The notes under the pieces: generated by a model
Database searches by the model: none
Told to the model about the DNA's origin: nothing
Seen by the model: the letters and a program-made list of their open reading frames with translations, nothing else
Assembly: GCF_004342225.1 (NCBI RefSeq)
Contig: NZ_SMAR01000008.1
Span: 62,001-126,000, forward strand
DNA length: 64,000 nucleotides
Direction: 5' to 3'
Source of the DNA: Martelella mediterranea
Lineage (GTDB): Bacteria; Pseudomonadota; Alphaproteobacteria; Rhizobiales; Rhizobiaceae
Position numbers and translations under genes: made by a program
In this document: piece by piece, positions 26,389 through 34,724 of the stretch
Numbering within the stretch: the first letter of the stretch is position 1
How the letters are laid out: each line of letters opens with the position of its first letter

Positions 26389-28695
26389 ATGGAACGGGAT
26401 CCAAACTCCGGACATAAGTCAAAGGCGGCGGGCGGCTGGCCAGCGCTGATCGCCTCGGGAAAGTTCCTGTTGTCCAGTGGCGCTCCGCTGAGCGGTGTGA
26501 ACGCGCTGAAAAAGGCCAATCAGCCGGATGGTTTCGACTGCCCGGGATGTGCATGGGGCGATCCGGAGCATGGCTCATCTTTCGAGTTCTGCGAAAACGG
26601 CGTCAAAGCGGTTTCCTGGGAAGCCACAGAACGTCATGCAGACCCGGTTTTTTTCGCCCGGCACAGCGTCAGCACGCTGAAAACCTGGAGCGATCATGAT
26701 CTTGAGAACTCAGGGCGGCTGACCGAGCCGATGCGCTACAACGCCTCAACCGACCACTATGAGCCTGTTTCCTGGGAGACAGCCTTCCATGAGATCGGAG
26801 AGCTTCTGAACAGTTTGGACACACCTGACGAAGCACTCTTTTACACCTCTGGCCGTGCCAGCAATGAGGCGGCTTATGTCTATCAGCTTTTTGCCCGGAT
26901 TTACGGCACAAACAATATGCCGGACTGCTCCAATATGTGCCACGAGGCTTCTGGCGTTGCGTTGAAGCAGGCGATCGGCATTGGCAAAGGCACCGTCAGA
27001 CTGGAGGACTTCGAAAAGGCAGATGCCATTTTCGTGGTCGGTCAAAACCCAGGAACGAATCATCCCCGGATGCTCGGAGACCTTCGGCGTGCGGCTGAAC
27101 GCGGTGCGCGGATCGCCGTATTCAATACGTTGCGGGAACGCGGCCTGGAACGTTTCGCCGATCCGCAGCGAAAGATGGAAATGGTCATAAACGGCAGCAA
27201 GAAGATTGCCAGTGACTATTTCCAGCCAGCCCTCGGCGGCGATATGGCGGTTTTCCGGGGCATGGCAAAGGCCGTCATCACTGCCGACAGGAAAAGCCGC
27301 TCCGATGGAAACGGTCCGCTGATTGATGAAGCCTTTATCGCAAAGCACACCCAGGGATTTGAGTCCTATATTGCCGAGGTCGACCAGACGCGGTGGGAAG
27401 ATATCGAAGCGCAATCCGGACTCTCCCGCGCCGAAATTGAGAAAGCCGCTCGCATTTATCTTTCCGCGGACAATGTCATCTGCACATGGGCGATGGGTAT
27501 CACCCAGCATAAACATTCGGTCATCACGATCCGTGAAATCGCAAGCTTCATGATGTTGCGCGGGCAGATTGGTCGCCCCGGCGCTGGCCTTTGCCCGGTG
27601 CGGGGCCATTCGAATGTCCAGGGGGATCGGACCATGGGCATTAACGAAAAACCGCCGGCAGCCTTTCTGGATGCTCTTTCTAAAACCTTTGGTTTCGAAG
27701 CACCGCGCGAGCATGGGTACAGCACGATCGGAGCCATTGGCGCGATGTTGGCTGGCAAGGCACGTGCCTTCGTTGGGCTTGGTGGAAATTTCGGTCGTGC
27801 GGTTCCAGACAGCAGTTTGATCGAAAACGCATTGCGTGAACAACTGCTGACGGTTCAGATCGCCACGAAACTCAATGCAAGCCATACGATGCCGGGCAGG
27901 AATGCCTATCTCCTGCCATGCCTTGGCCGCACCGAAATCGATCTTGGGCCTGACGGAAAGCCGCAGTTGATCACAGTCGAAGACTCGATGAGCATGATCC
28001 ACGGCTCTGCAGGCATCAACACACCTGCCGGACCTCAGTTGCGATCGGAAATCGCGATTGTGACTGGAATAGCCGCCGCGACTGTTGGCACGGATGTGGT
28101 CAACTGGCCGGCGCTCAGCGCCAACTATGATCGTATTCGCGATTACATTGCCAAAACGATTCCTGGATTTTCAGACTTCAATAAGCGCGTCCGCCAGCCA
28201 CGCGGCTTTTATCTGGGCAACAGCGCAGCAGAACGAAAATGGGATACCGACACCGGGCTTGCGAATTTCTGCGATTGCGCATTGCCGGAATCCACTGTGT
28301 TTCAGAAGCGCGGCGAAAAGAAAGACTATTTTACGCTGCAGACGGTTCGCAGCCATGACCAGTACAATACGACAGTTTATGGCATGGATGACCGTTATCG
28401 TGGCGTTTATGGCGAAAGACGCATTATCTTCATCAATCCGGCTGATATCACAGATATGGGGGCCCGCGCGCATCAGTTCGTTGATATTGAAGGGCCGGAT
28501 GATGATGGCGTCGAACGCATCGCGCGTAGCTTCAAGCTGATCCCCTATGATATCCCGCGTGGCTGTCTGGCTGGCTATTTTCCAGAACTCAACGTGCTTG
28601 TGCCACTCTCCAGCTTTGGTGATCTGAGCGAAACTCCGACGTCAAAATCGATACCGGTACGATTGAAAATCGCGCAGACAGAAGCCGTTGCCTGA
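26389..28695 (+). CDS. FdhF/YdeP family molybdopterin oxidoreductase
   Basis: 768 residues of the molybdopterin-binding formate-dehydrogenase-like superfamily, YdeP type. Early motif FDCPGCAWGDPEH (about residues 45-57) and PDCSNMCHEASGVAL (about 178-192) hold the Cys that may bind an iron-sulfur cluster or molybdenum. There is no in-frame TGA, so no selenocysteine. The middle VGQNPGTNHPRML and RGHSNVQGDRTMGINEKP motifs bind the cofactor. E. coli YdeP is linked to acid resistance; the real substrate is unknown. AGGAG precedes the ATG by 7 bases. A 105-residue gene follows 3 bp later. It is divergent from mgtE. Confidence 0.9.
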   Translation: MERDPNSGHKSKAAGGWPALIASGKFLLSSGAPLSGVNALKKANQPDGFDCPGCAWGDPEHGSSFEFCENGVKAVSWEATERHADPVFFARHSVSTLKTWSDHDLENSGRLTEPMRYNASTDHYEPVSWETAFHEIGELLNSLDTPDEALFYTSGRASNEAAYVYQLFARIYGTNNMPDCSNMCHEASGVALKQAIGIGKGTVRLEDFEKADAIFVVGQNPGTNHPRMLGDLRRAAERGARIAVFNTLRERGLERFADPQRKMEMVINGSKKIASDYFQPALGGDMAVFRGMAKAVITADRKSRSDGNGPLIDEAFIAKHTQGFESYIAEVDQTRWEDIEAQSGLSRAEIEKAARIYLSADNVICTWAMGITQHKHSVITIREIASFMMLRGQIGRPGAGLCPVRGHSNVQGDRTMGINEKPPAAFLDALSKTFGFEAPREHGYSTIGAIGAMLAGKARAFVGLGGNFGRAVPDSSLIENALREQLLTVQIATKLNASHTMPGRNAYLLPCLGRTEIDLGPDGKPQLITVEDSMSMIHGSAGINTPAGPQLRSEIAIVTGIAAATVGTDVVNWPALSANYDRIRDYIAKTIPGFSDFNKRVRQPRGFYLGNSAAERKWDTDTGLANFCDCALPESTVFQKRGEKKDYFTLQTVRSHDQYNTTVYGMDDRYRGVYGERRIIFINPADITDMGARAHQFVDIEGPDDDGVERIARSFKLIPYDIPRGCLAGYFPELNVLVPLSSFGDLSETPTSKSIPVRLKIAQTEAVA

Positions 28696-28698
28696 ACC

Positions 28699-29016
28699 AT
28701 GCAGGATTTCAAGACCGAACTAGGGATTGCCCGTCAGCTTCGCGACGCTGTTCCGCGTTTGAAAGATGACCCGCTGGCATCAGCCATTGTCGCTATGGCG
28801 ATAACCGGAAACGCATGCGACAGCCGGAGCGCGGCGACGCGACTTGAGCTGGAACACGCGATTGTACTGAGAGCTGTGAACATGCTCTGCACGGCCCCAG
28901 CGATTTTAAAGATTACCCGGCGCAACAGCAAAACTGCACGGCTTTACTATGAGGTCATGCCAGAACACCTGGCGTGTTTAAACGACAGCCTGAAAGCAAG
29001 GTTCAAATCTTCATAA
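28699..29016 (+). CDS. Small hypothetical protein coupled to the YdeP-type oxidoreductase
   Basis: 105 residues, soluble and mostly helical. The stretch SRSAATRLELEHAIVLRAVN, then RRNSKTARLYYEVM, suggests a compact winged-helix-like domain, which is only a by-eye impression. It starts 3 bp after the oxidoreductase stop, so the two are almost certainly translated from one mRNA. It could be an accessory or regulatory partner of the molybdoenzyme, but I do not recognise the family. Its stop codon lies inside a small palindrome (AAATCTTC / GAAGATTT, 29005-29024). Confidence 0.7.
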   Translation: MQDFKTELGIARQLRDAVPRLKDDPLASAIVAMAITGNACDSRSAATRLELEHAIVLRAVNMLCTAPAILKITRRNSKTARLYYEVMPEHLACLNDSLKARFKSS

Positions 29017-29278
29017 GAAGATTTATCTTCCCGGATGCCCCAATATTTCGCGCACACGGTGTTTGACGGCTTCAACCGGTCAGACTATTCCATAGGCGAG
29101 AATAAAAACTCGGTCGCTTCGCGGCCTGGCAAGACAGCTCACAAAGAAAGCTGCGACCAGCCTGATATTGAAGCCACCGCAATAAAACATTTGCGTGCGC
29201 CATAACGGATAGTCAGAAGAACCGGCCAGAGGTAAACTTCGTCCGCACGGCATCGAACATCGGAACCGGGGACAGCGC

Positions 29279-31885
29279 ATGGCTGGCGCAACGAATACAC
29301 GCCGACAGACAAGAAGAGCAGTCATCAAGGTTTTCGCCATCCTGATGGCACTTTTCATGATAACGCTTGCTGCCGGTACTGTGATTGGCGGGCTGGCTGT
29401 GCGGGACGCGTTGCGTGCCGAGCGGCGGGCACAGGCTGAAACCCAGCTAGCCGGGTTCGAGAAAGCCCTGCGTACCGTTTTGGGGCAGATCGAAAATCTC
29501 GGCTCGTCAATGGCAGCAAGCCTTGAAGTTGCCGCTCGCAATCAACCGGAACAATTCGGCAGCGATATCAATAAGCTGTTGTCAACGACGCCCTGGATAA
29601 GTGCCGTCATCATTCAGCACGCCGGACAGACGATGACATTTCCGTCAGGTTTCGCGGGTGTTCCCATCGATTTGGAGGCGCAGTCATCTGGTGGATCGTC
29701 AGGCCCTGTCTTTCTCGGTCCTTACACGCTCCAAAATGGCAATGAAGTTCTCGTCTACCGTTTCGCCAACAATGAAAATGTCCTGAATCTTGTCATCGGC
29801 GTTCATCCAATTCTCGAGGCTGTTGGTTTTCTTGAACTCGAACAATGGGCGCAGTTCACGGTAGCAACCGGCTCGGGGCAAAATGCCACCGTCACAGCCT
29901 CAACCGGCTCCGCGGTCTCGCCGGATGCAGAACCGGTTTCGCGACAGTTGACCTCTGCCAATGCAACATGGACGATTCGTCTTTCGCCAAGAGCGCTGGC
30001 CAATGGACCCAATAACTGGCCACTGACACTCAAAACGATCATTATTCTACTGCTGATCGGCTACACGACACCGTTTGTCGGACTTATTATTATGGCGCGC
30101 GCTCACCTTCGCAACAGCCGCCATCTTGAAGACTCCAGAGGCGAGGTCGAAACGCTGTCCAGACAACTGGACGTCGCACTGAAGGCGTCAGAGATCGGGA
30201 TGTGGCAGCACGACGTCGAATCCAACTCCCAGACATGGGATGACCAGATCCTGAAGATTTACGGCCGTGAACGCACAAGAGATCATCAAACATTCGAAGA
30301 ATGGCTGGCCTACCTTCACCCGGATGATCAGCCGCGGTTCCGGCAGTTCAGTTGGAAGGACACGGCCCGCAACAACGGTTTTACCAGCGAATACCGGATT
30401 ATCACGCCAGACGGCACGGAGAAATATATCAGGTCTGCTGGCAATGCTTTTCGCGATGCCAGTGGGCGCCAGCAATTTGTCGGCATCAACTGGGATGTGA
30501 CCGCCGATGTCGCGCTCCAAAAGGAGTTGACCGAAGCCAAGGCCACGGCCGAAGCCAGAAACGCAGATCTGGAAGATGCCTGGCACCAACTGGAAGAAAT
30601 TGCTTATCACGACTCTCTGACAGGTCTACCAAACCGTCGCCAGTTTGAAGAACGTCTGGAAGCCATGCGCGCAACTGGCGCCCTGCTCAACGACACGAAA
30701 ATCATGATCATTGATCTTGATGGCTTTAAATCCATCAATGATACGATGGGGCATTTCTTCGGCGATGATGTGCTTAAATTTGCCGCTCAGACCTTCTCGA
30801 ACCACCTCGCTCCTGAAGACTTTCTCGCCCGTACGGGTGGCGACGAGTTCATAATGATCCTTCCATCGACGACGAATGCTGACCAACTCGCCAGGAGCAT
30901 CATCGACGCTTTCGCCAAACCGGTCGAGATCAACAACCGCCCCTGTCGCATCGGCGCAAGCATCGGGATTGCAAGTGTGCAGGATGCGACAGAGACACCG
31001 GGAAACCTGCTGATCAAGGCCGATATCGCGTTATACGAGGCCAAGAAGCTGGGGCGCGGGCGAACTGTCTTCTTTACCGAAGATCTCAAGATTAAAACGC
31101 TGGCTGGCAAAAAACTGGGAGATGAGCTTCTGGAGGCCATCGACAGGGGGCAGATCACTGCCTTTTTCCAGCCCATCTTTGATATGAATACGATGCATGT
31201 CATCGGCGTTGAGGCTCTGGCGCGCTGGCGGCACCCAGTACGCGGAATTTTGTCCCCAGACAGTTTCATGGAAGCTGCCCAAAGTATTGGCATCATTCGA
31301 AAGATCGATGAGATCATCTTCAATCAGGCTACGGATCTGCTTCGCGACTGCCTGGAGACCGGCGTGAATATTCCAGGCCTGTCGGTCAACGTGTCAGCAG
31401 AACGTTTGCAAATGCCTGAACTCATGGCTCAGGTATCACGTTGTGACCTTCCAAGAGAAAAGCTGCATTTCGAACTTCTGGAATCGATATCATTCGAACA
31501 TGCCGATGACAGCCTTTTGCAGACAATTCAGGAGATCAGAAACAAGGGGATCAGTATCGATCTTGATGATTTCGGGTCCGGCAATGCTTCGCTTGTCGGC
31601 CTGATGAATGTGCGCCCTGACCGCCTCAAGATCGCGCGACAGCTCATTGAACCAATCACAACACAGCCGGAAAGCTCACTCGTCATTCAGACCATTGTGA
31701 ACATAGCGAATTCTCTTGAGATAGAAGTGATTTGCGAAGGGGTCACCAGCGAGGCACATGCAGAAATTCTGAAAAACCTTGGCTGTCATATTGGCCAGGG
31801 CTATTTATTCTCCCGCCCGATGAGCGCAGAGCATTTTATCAACTTCATGAGAAATCAACCGGATTCCCGGCAGAAAGACCACTAA
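29279..31885 (+). CDS. Membrane PAS-GGDEF-EAL protein (cyclic-di-GMP turnover)
   Basis: 868 residues. Helix 1 (about 16-37) and helix 2 (about 247-272) flank a 210-residue periplasmic sensor of unknown type. Then follow a PAS domain (about 296-410), a coiled segment, a GGDEF domain (motif RTGGDEF near residue 520) and an EAL domain (VEALARWRHP near 644, later LDDFGSGNAS, CEGVTSEAH and QGYLFSRP). Both catalytic motifs look complete, so it could make and degrade cyclic-di-GMP, switched by a periplasmic signal. A 262-bp gap separates it from the preceding gene, with no clear ORF. Start: ATG with GGGGAC upstream. Confidence 0.93.
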   Translation: MAGATNTRRQTRRAVIKVFAILMALFMITLAAGTVIGGLAVRDALRAERRAQAETQLAGFEKALRTVLGQIENLGSSMAASLEVAARNQPEQFGSDINKLLSTTPWISAVIIQHAGQTMTFPSGFAGVPIDLEAQSSGGSSGPVFLGPYTLQNGNEVLVYRFANNENVLNLVIGVHPILEAVGFLELEQWAQFTVATGSGQNATVTASTGSAVSPDAEPVSRQLTSANATWTIRLSPRALANGPNNWPLTLKTIIILLLIGYTTPFVGLIIMARAHLRNSRHLEDSRGEVETLSRQLDVALKASEIGMWQHDVESNSQTWDDQILKIYGRERTRDHQTFEEWLAYLHPDDQPRFRQFSWKDTARNNGFTSEYRIITPDGTEKYIRSAGNAFRDASGRQQFVGINWDVTADVALQKELTEAKATAEARNADLEDAWHQLEEIAYHDSLTGLPNRRQFEERLEAMRATGALLNDTKIMIIDLDGFKSINDTMGHFFGDDVLKFAAQTFSNHLAPEDFLARTGGDEFIMILPSTTNADQLARSIIDAFAKPVEINNRPCRIGASIGIASVQDATETPGNLLIKADIALYEAKKLGRGRTVFFTEDLKIKTLAGKKLGDELLEAIDRGQITAFFQPIFDMNTMHVIGVEALARWRHPVRGILSPDSFMEAAQSIGIIRKIDEIIFNQATDLLRDCLETGVNIPGLSVNVSAERLQMPELMAQVSRCDLPREKLHFELLESISFEHADDSLLQTIQEIRNKGISIDLDDFGSGNASLVGLMNVRPDRLKIARQLIEPITTQPESSLVIQTIVNIANSLEIEVICEGVTSEAHAEILKNLGCHIGQGYLFSRPMSAEHFINFMRNQPDSRQKDH

Positions 31886-32036
31886 AGACGCTTATATATA
31901 TGGGTCTTCAGGATGATATGCACAAAATGCATGTCTTATATGACGAGATGACACTCCATTTTTTCGCATTCTGCGTTTATAAAAAAATCAACGAAGCGGC
32001 GAGGCCGCTGAAGCCCGGACTACCGGGTACGAAATT

Positions 32037-32157
32037 CGAAGATGCGTACTCCTCCTCCCAACGCACTTCGATCGGTTGACGACGCTCCTCCTCCCAGTCG
32101 TCGACCAAAGCAAATGACGCTCACCGGATCCTCCTCCCCCGGTGAGCGTTATTTTTT
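32037..32157 (+). ncRNA. Cuckoo-type (CcsR-like) small RNA: three CTCCTCC-loop hairpins
   Basis: Three consecutive hairpins, each holding an anti-Shine-Dalgarno-like run in its loop. SL1, 32037-32070: stem CGAAG(A)TGCGT / ACGCACTTCG, loop ACTCCTCCTCCCA. SL2, 32074-32106: stem GGTTGACGAC / GTCGTCGACC, loop GCTCCTCCTCCCA. SL3, 32117-32149: stem ACGCTCACC / GGTGAGCGT with CCTCCTCCCCC in the loop, followed by a T-run, i.e. an intrinsic terminator. Repeated CCUCCUCCC loops beside DUF1127 genes are the definition of the cuckoo RNAs (CcsR1-4 in Rhodobacter sphaeroides, stress-induced). Two DUF1127 genes lie just downstream. Two more short stems (AGCGGC/GCCGCT, CCCGG/CCGGG) precede SL1 at 31995-32027 and may belong to the same transcript. 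Confidence 0.85.
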
Positions 32158-32378
32158 GTCTTTTCTTCCGGCCAAAACCTCAAATCTTGATCTTAAGCCG
32201 AAGCTGTTTCTCGCCAGCGACAGGCACAACAAAGCTGCCAGTTGCATGCCATGCGCTTAACGCATAGCCGCTTTACCAAGACCCCACTGCCTGCCTCAAA
32301 CAGAATTGCCTATATCAGGTTCAACAGATGATGAAGCGCCGGAACAGTCCGGCAAATCAGTAAACAGGAGAAATAATT
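32150..32378. promoter_or_regulatory. Leader region of the first DUF1127 gene
   Basis: Between the small-RNA terminator and the DUF1127 start. It contains two hairpins, ATGCG-CTTAA-CGCAT (32251-32265) and GCCGGA-ACAG-TCCGGC (32338-32353), the second just ahead of the ribosome site (CAGGAG). No ORF was found and no promoter could be assigned firmly. Confidence 0.35.
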
Positions 32379-32522
32379 ATGGGCGTTGCACGTTCTTTCA
32401 ACAACTGGATCAAGTACCGTCAGACCGTTTCTGAGCTCGACCGTATGTCCGGCCGTGAGCTTGCCGACCTCGGCATCAACCGTGAAGATATCCGCCGCGT
32501 CGCTCGCAAGGCTGCATTCTGA
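32379..32522 (+). CDS. DUF1127 small protein (first copy)
   Basis: 47 residues, Arg-rich, reading MGVARSFNNWIKYRQTVSEL, then DRMSGRELADLGINREDIRR and VARKAAF. This is the full DUF1127 (YjiS-like) pattern of W..YR....L..L...EL.D.GI.R.DI...A. Rhodobacter CcaF1, a relative, binds RNA and affects maturation of the CcsR small RNAs; others affect phosphate and carbon metabolism. AGGAG precedes the ATG. It ends with the terminator at 32566-32596, and the cuckoo-type RNA lies about 220 bp upstream on the same strand. Confidence 0.92.
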   Translation: MGVARSFNNWIKYRQTVSELDRMSGRELADLGINREDIRRVARKAAF

Positions 32523-32565
32523 ACCAGCCTTTCAAGTGACGGCAGGCGCCAGACCTGCATTCAAA

Positions 32566-32596
32566 AGCCCTACGCGCTCTGCGCCGGGCTTTTTTT
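32566..32596 (+). terminator. Terminator of the first DUF1127 gene
   Basis: AGCCC / GGGCT stem with an inner GCGC / GCGC pairing, followed by TTTTTT, about 45 bp after the stop. Confidence 0.8.
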
Positions 32597-32632
32597 GTGC
32601 TCCCTTAAAACAGGACACAAAACAGGCAGAAT

Positions 32633-32680
32633 TGATATGCAGCTCATATTTTATGCATCACCCTGTATAAATGCATATCA
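32633..32680. promoter_or_regulatory. Inverted repeat TGATATGCA - TGCATATCA before the second DUF1127 gene
   Basis: Two perfect 9-bp half sites (32633-32641 and 32672-32680) separated by 30 bp of AT-rich sequence, about 100 bp ahead of the ATG. The arrangement suggests an operator or a looping site; no regulator is assigned. Confidence 0.35.
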
Positions 32681-32775
32681 GTTGCTTAAACTTTGCACTC
32701 CACCTTCATGGCGTTTCTCGATATATGCTTTCGCAAAAGAAAAGTATGAACTTCTAAAAAATCGAGGAAACACCC

Positions 32776-32919
32776 ATGTCCCCCATCCGCCTGACACGGC
32801 AGTGGTTGAGCTACCGTCGCACACGCGCGCAGCTGCGCGACCTGACTGATTACGAACTTAAGGATATCGGCCTGGTCCCTGGCGATATCGAGCGCATCGC
32901 ATCACGCGCTTTTCGTTGA
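32776..32919 (+). CDS. DUF1127 small protein (second copy)
   Basis: 47 residues, MSPIRLTRQWLSYRRTRAQL then RDLTDYELKDIGLVPGDIER and IASRAFR. Same family and length as the first copy, but the sequences differ at most positions outside the core pattern, so this is not a recent duplication. GAGG precedes the ATG. It has its own upstream region (with an inverted repeat) and its own terminator, so the two genes are separately controlled. Confidence 0.92.
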   Translation: MSPIRLTRQWLSYRRTRAQLRDLTDYELKDIGLVPGDIERIASRAFR

Positions 32920-32947
32920 TCACCAAATAAAAGGTTGAATGACTGTC

Positions 32948-32973
32948 AACGGCGCCGAAAGGCGCCGTTTGCA
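32948..32973 (+). terminator. Terminator of the second DUF1127 gene
   Basis: A perfect 9-bp stem AACGGCGCC / GGCGCCGTT capped by GAAA, followed by TGCATTT. The T-tract is imperfect but the hairpin is very stable. Confidence 0.65.
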
Positions 32974-33032
32974 TTTGGGCGTTCGATGATTATGTTGGGC
33001 GCTTTTAAACCAACCGCACAGCAGAATGTTTC

Positions 33033-34145
33033 ATGGACGCTTTCAGCCGCATTACCGACCTTATCAACTCCCTGCCAGCGACCGTCCCTTTTGTCGGACC
33101 GGAAGCGCTCGAACGTCAGACAGGCACTGAAATTCGTGCGCGGATCGGAGCGAATGAAAGCGCTTTCGGACCCGCTCCTTCTGTTGTTGAGGCAACCCGG
33201 CAGGCTGCGGGAGATGTCTGGAAGTACAGTGATTCGGAACATTTCAGCTTCCGCCATAAACTTGCCGAGCATCTGGCCTGCAAGCCTGAGAACATTATGG
33301 TTGGCGAAGGTGTTGATGGTCTGCTTGGCATGACAGCCCGATTGACGATCACTCAGGGCACCCCGGTTGTGATGCCGCTGGGCGGTTATCCCACTTTTGC
33401 ATATCATGTTGACGGTTTTGGCGGTCGTATTGTCACGGTTCCCTATGAAGGAGATCGTGAGAGCATTGATGGCCTGCTCGACTCAGTTCGTAAAAACGAT
33501 GCAACGGTCGTCTACTTCGCCAATCCTGATAATCCGATGGGCAGCTGGTGGAACGAAGACGATGTTGTGCGCTTCGCACAAGCCCTGCCGGAAACCTGTC
33601 TTCTGATCTTGGATGAAGCATATTGTGAATGTGGTCCAGCAGAAGCGTTTCCATCCATTGACCGACTGATCAATATGCCAAATGTGCTGCGTTTCCGTAC
33701 TTTCTCAAAAGCTTACGGCCTTGCAGGCGCGCGCGTGGGCTATGCCATCGGCACCGAAGGTACAATTGCCGCATTCAACAAGATTCGCAATCATTTTGGT
33801 ATGACGCGCCTGAGCATGGTCGCGGCTGAAGCCGCACTTGCCGATCAGGCCTATCTTCAGACAGTGATTGCGCGCATACACGAATCGCGAGCCCAGATTG
33901 GCCGCATTGCTGAAGCAAATGGTTTCAAGGCTTTGCCATCAGCAACCAATTTTGTGGCTGTCGACTGTGGGCGCGACGGCGACTATGCACGTGCCATTGT
34001 GAATAGGCTCGGCGCGCGCGGTGTGTTTATTCGTATGCCGGGCGTTGCACCGCTAAACCGCTGCATTCGCATCAGTGCGGCTCCGAACCGGGAGATGGAA
34101 ATTCTCGCCGAAACCCTGCCGCAGGTCGTTTCTGAGATCGGCTAG
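33033..34145 (+). CDS. PLP-dependent aminotransferase, histidinol-phosphate aminotransferase-like
   Basis: 370 residues, fold type I, class I/II. The PLP lysine lies in RFRTFSKAYGLAGARVGY (about residue 229), ANPDNPMGSWW carries the Asn that contacts the cofactor, and ILDEAYCEC the Asp that pairs with the pyridine nitrogen. The overall pattern is closest by eye to HisC-type enzymes, but second HisC-like copies often act on aromatic or other amino acids, and no histidine gene is nearby. It follows the terminator of the DUF1127 gene and is probably a single-gene unit. Confidence 0.88.
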   Translation: MDAFSRITDLINSLPATVPFVGPEALERQTGTEIRARIGANESAFGPAPSVVEATRQAAGDVWKYSDSEHFSFRHKLAEHLACKPENIMVGEGVDGLLGMTARLTITQGTPVVMPLGGYPTFAYHVDGFGGRIVTVPYEGDRESIDGLLDSVRKNDATVVYFANPDNPMGSWWNEDDVVRFAQALPETCLLILDEAYCECGPAEAFPSIDRLINMPNVLRFRTFSKAYGLAGARVGYAIGTEGTIAAFNKIRNHFGMTRLSMVAAEAALADQAYLQTVIARIHESRAQIGRIAEANGFKALPSATNFVAVDCGRDGDYARAIVNRLGARGVFIRMPGVAPLNRCIRISAAPNREMEILAETLPQVVSEIG

Positions 34146-34150
34146 AGATT

Positions 34151-34495
34151 TCAGCCCTCTGTCAAATCCACATAGCAGATATATTTTCCGTAAACCCAAC
34201 CCATCGGTCCGGTCGGGTTATCCATTTCTGCAAGCGAACGCATAACCATGACCTCACGCCAGCCCTTGGTTGCTGCCGGCTCCAGCGTCAGGACAAAAGT
34301 GCCGGGACCAAGCCGGGTGATTTCATTGCATTTTGAAGAGCCACAGCTGCGAAGAGAAAGATAATTGTCGCCATGTGGATCGAGATGGCAGACCGTATAA
34401 ACTTCACCGGAATAAGCGCCTGTGCTTGCTGGCGCTGCAAGCGTCAACAACGCGGCCGCAGAAAGCATTGTACATTTTCGCAAGATGCCAGACAT
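34151..34495 (-). CDS. Secreted SH3-like domain protein
   Basis: 114 residues with a signal peptide (about 1-27, hydrophobic core MLSAAALLTLAAPAS). The mature part has the bacterial SH3 pattern: LSLRSCGSSKCNEITRLGPG, then MGWVYGKYICYV. Four Cys could form two disulphides in the periplasm. SH3b domains usually bind cell-wall peptides, but no target is shown here. It ends 5 bp from the convergent aminotransferase. The last residues DLTEG are unremarkable. Confidence 0.78.
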   Translation of the reverse strand: MSGILRKCTMLSAAALLTLAAPASTGAYSGEVYTVCHLDPHGDNYLSLRSCGSSKCNEITRLGPGTFVLTLEPAATKGWREVMVMRSLAEMDNPTGPMGWVYGKYICYVDLTEG

Positions 34496-34635
34496 GGTTT
34501 CCTCCCGAACCGGCCGTCAGCCAGAGGCAGGATTTAAGCCGCGCTACCTTATCGCAACGGTCCCTTAAGCTGCCCCTTCTGTTAAAGACGTCATAACAGA
34601 ACACGCTGACCATCTTTAAAGTCTAGCACCATCTG

Positions 34636-34658
34636 GATGGCGGTCCTTGACCGCCATC
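34636..34658. other. Stable hairpin in the SH3-GST intergenic gap
   Basis: A perfect 10-bp stem GATGGCGGTC / GACCGCCATC with a 3-nt loop, in the 229-bp gap downstream of the GST gene. TTTT follows only on the plus strand, where no gene precedes it, so its role as a terminator for the minus-strand GST gene is doubtful. Confidence 0.4.
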
Positions 34659-34724
34659 AGTTTTCATACGCCAGCACAATAATCTGATATAAGGTCAATC
34701 GAGCTGGCGGCGATATAGGCGAAC

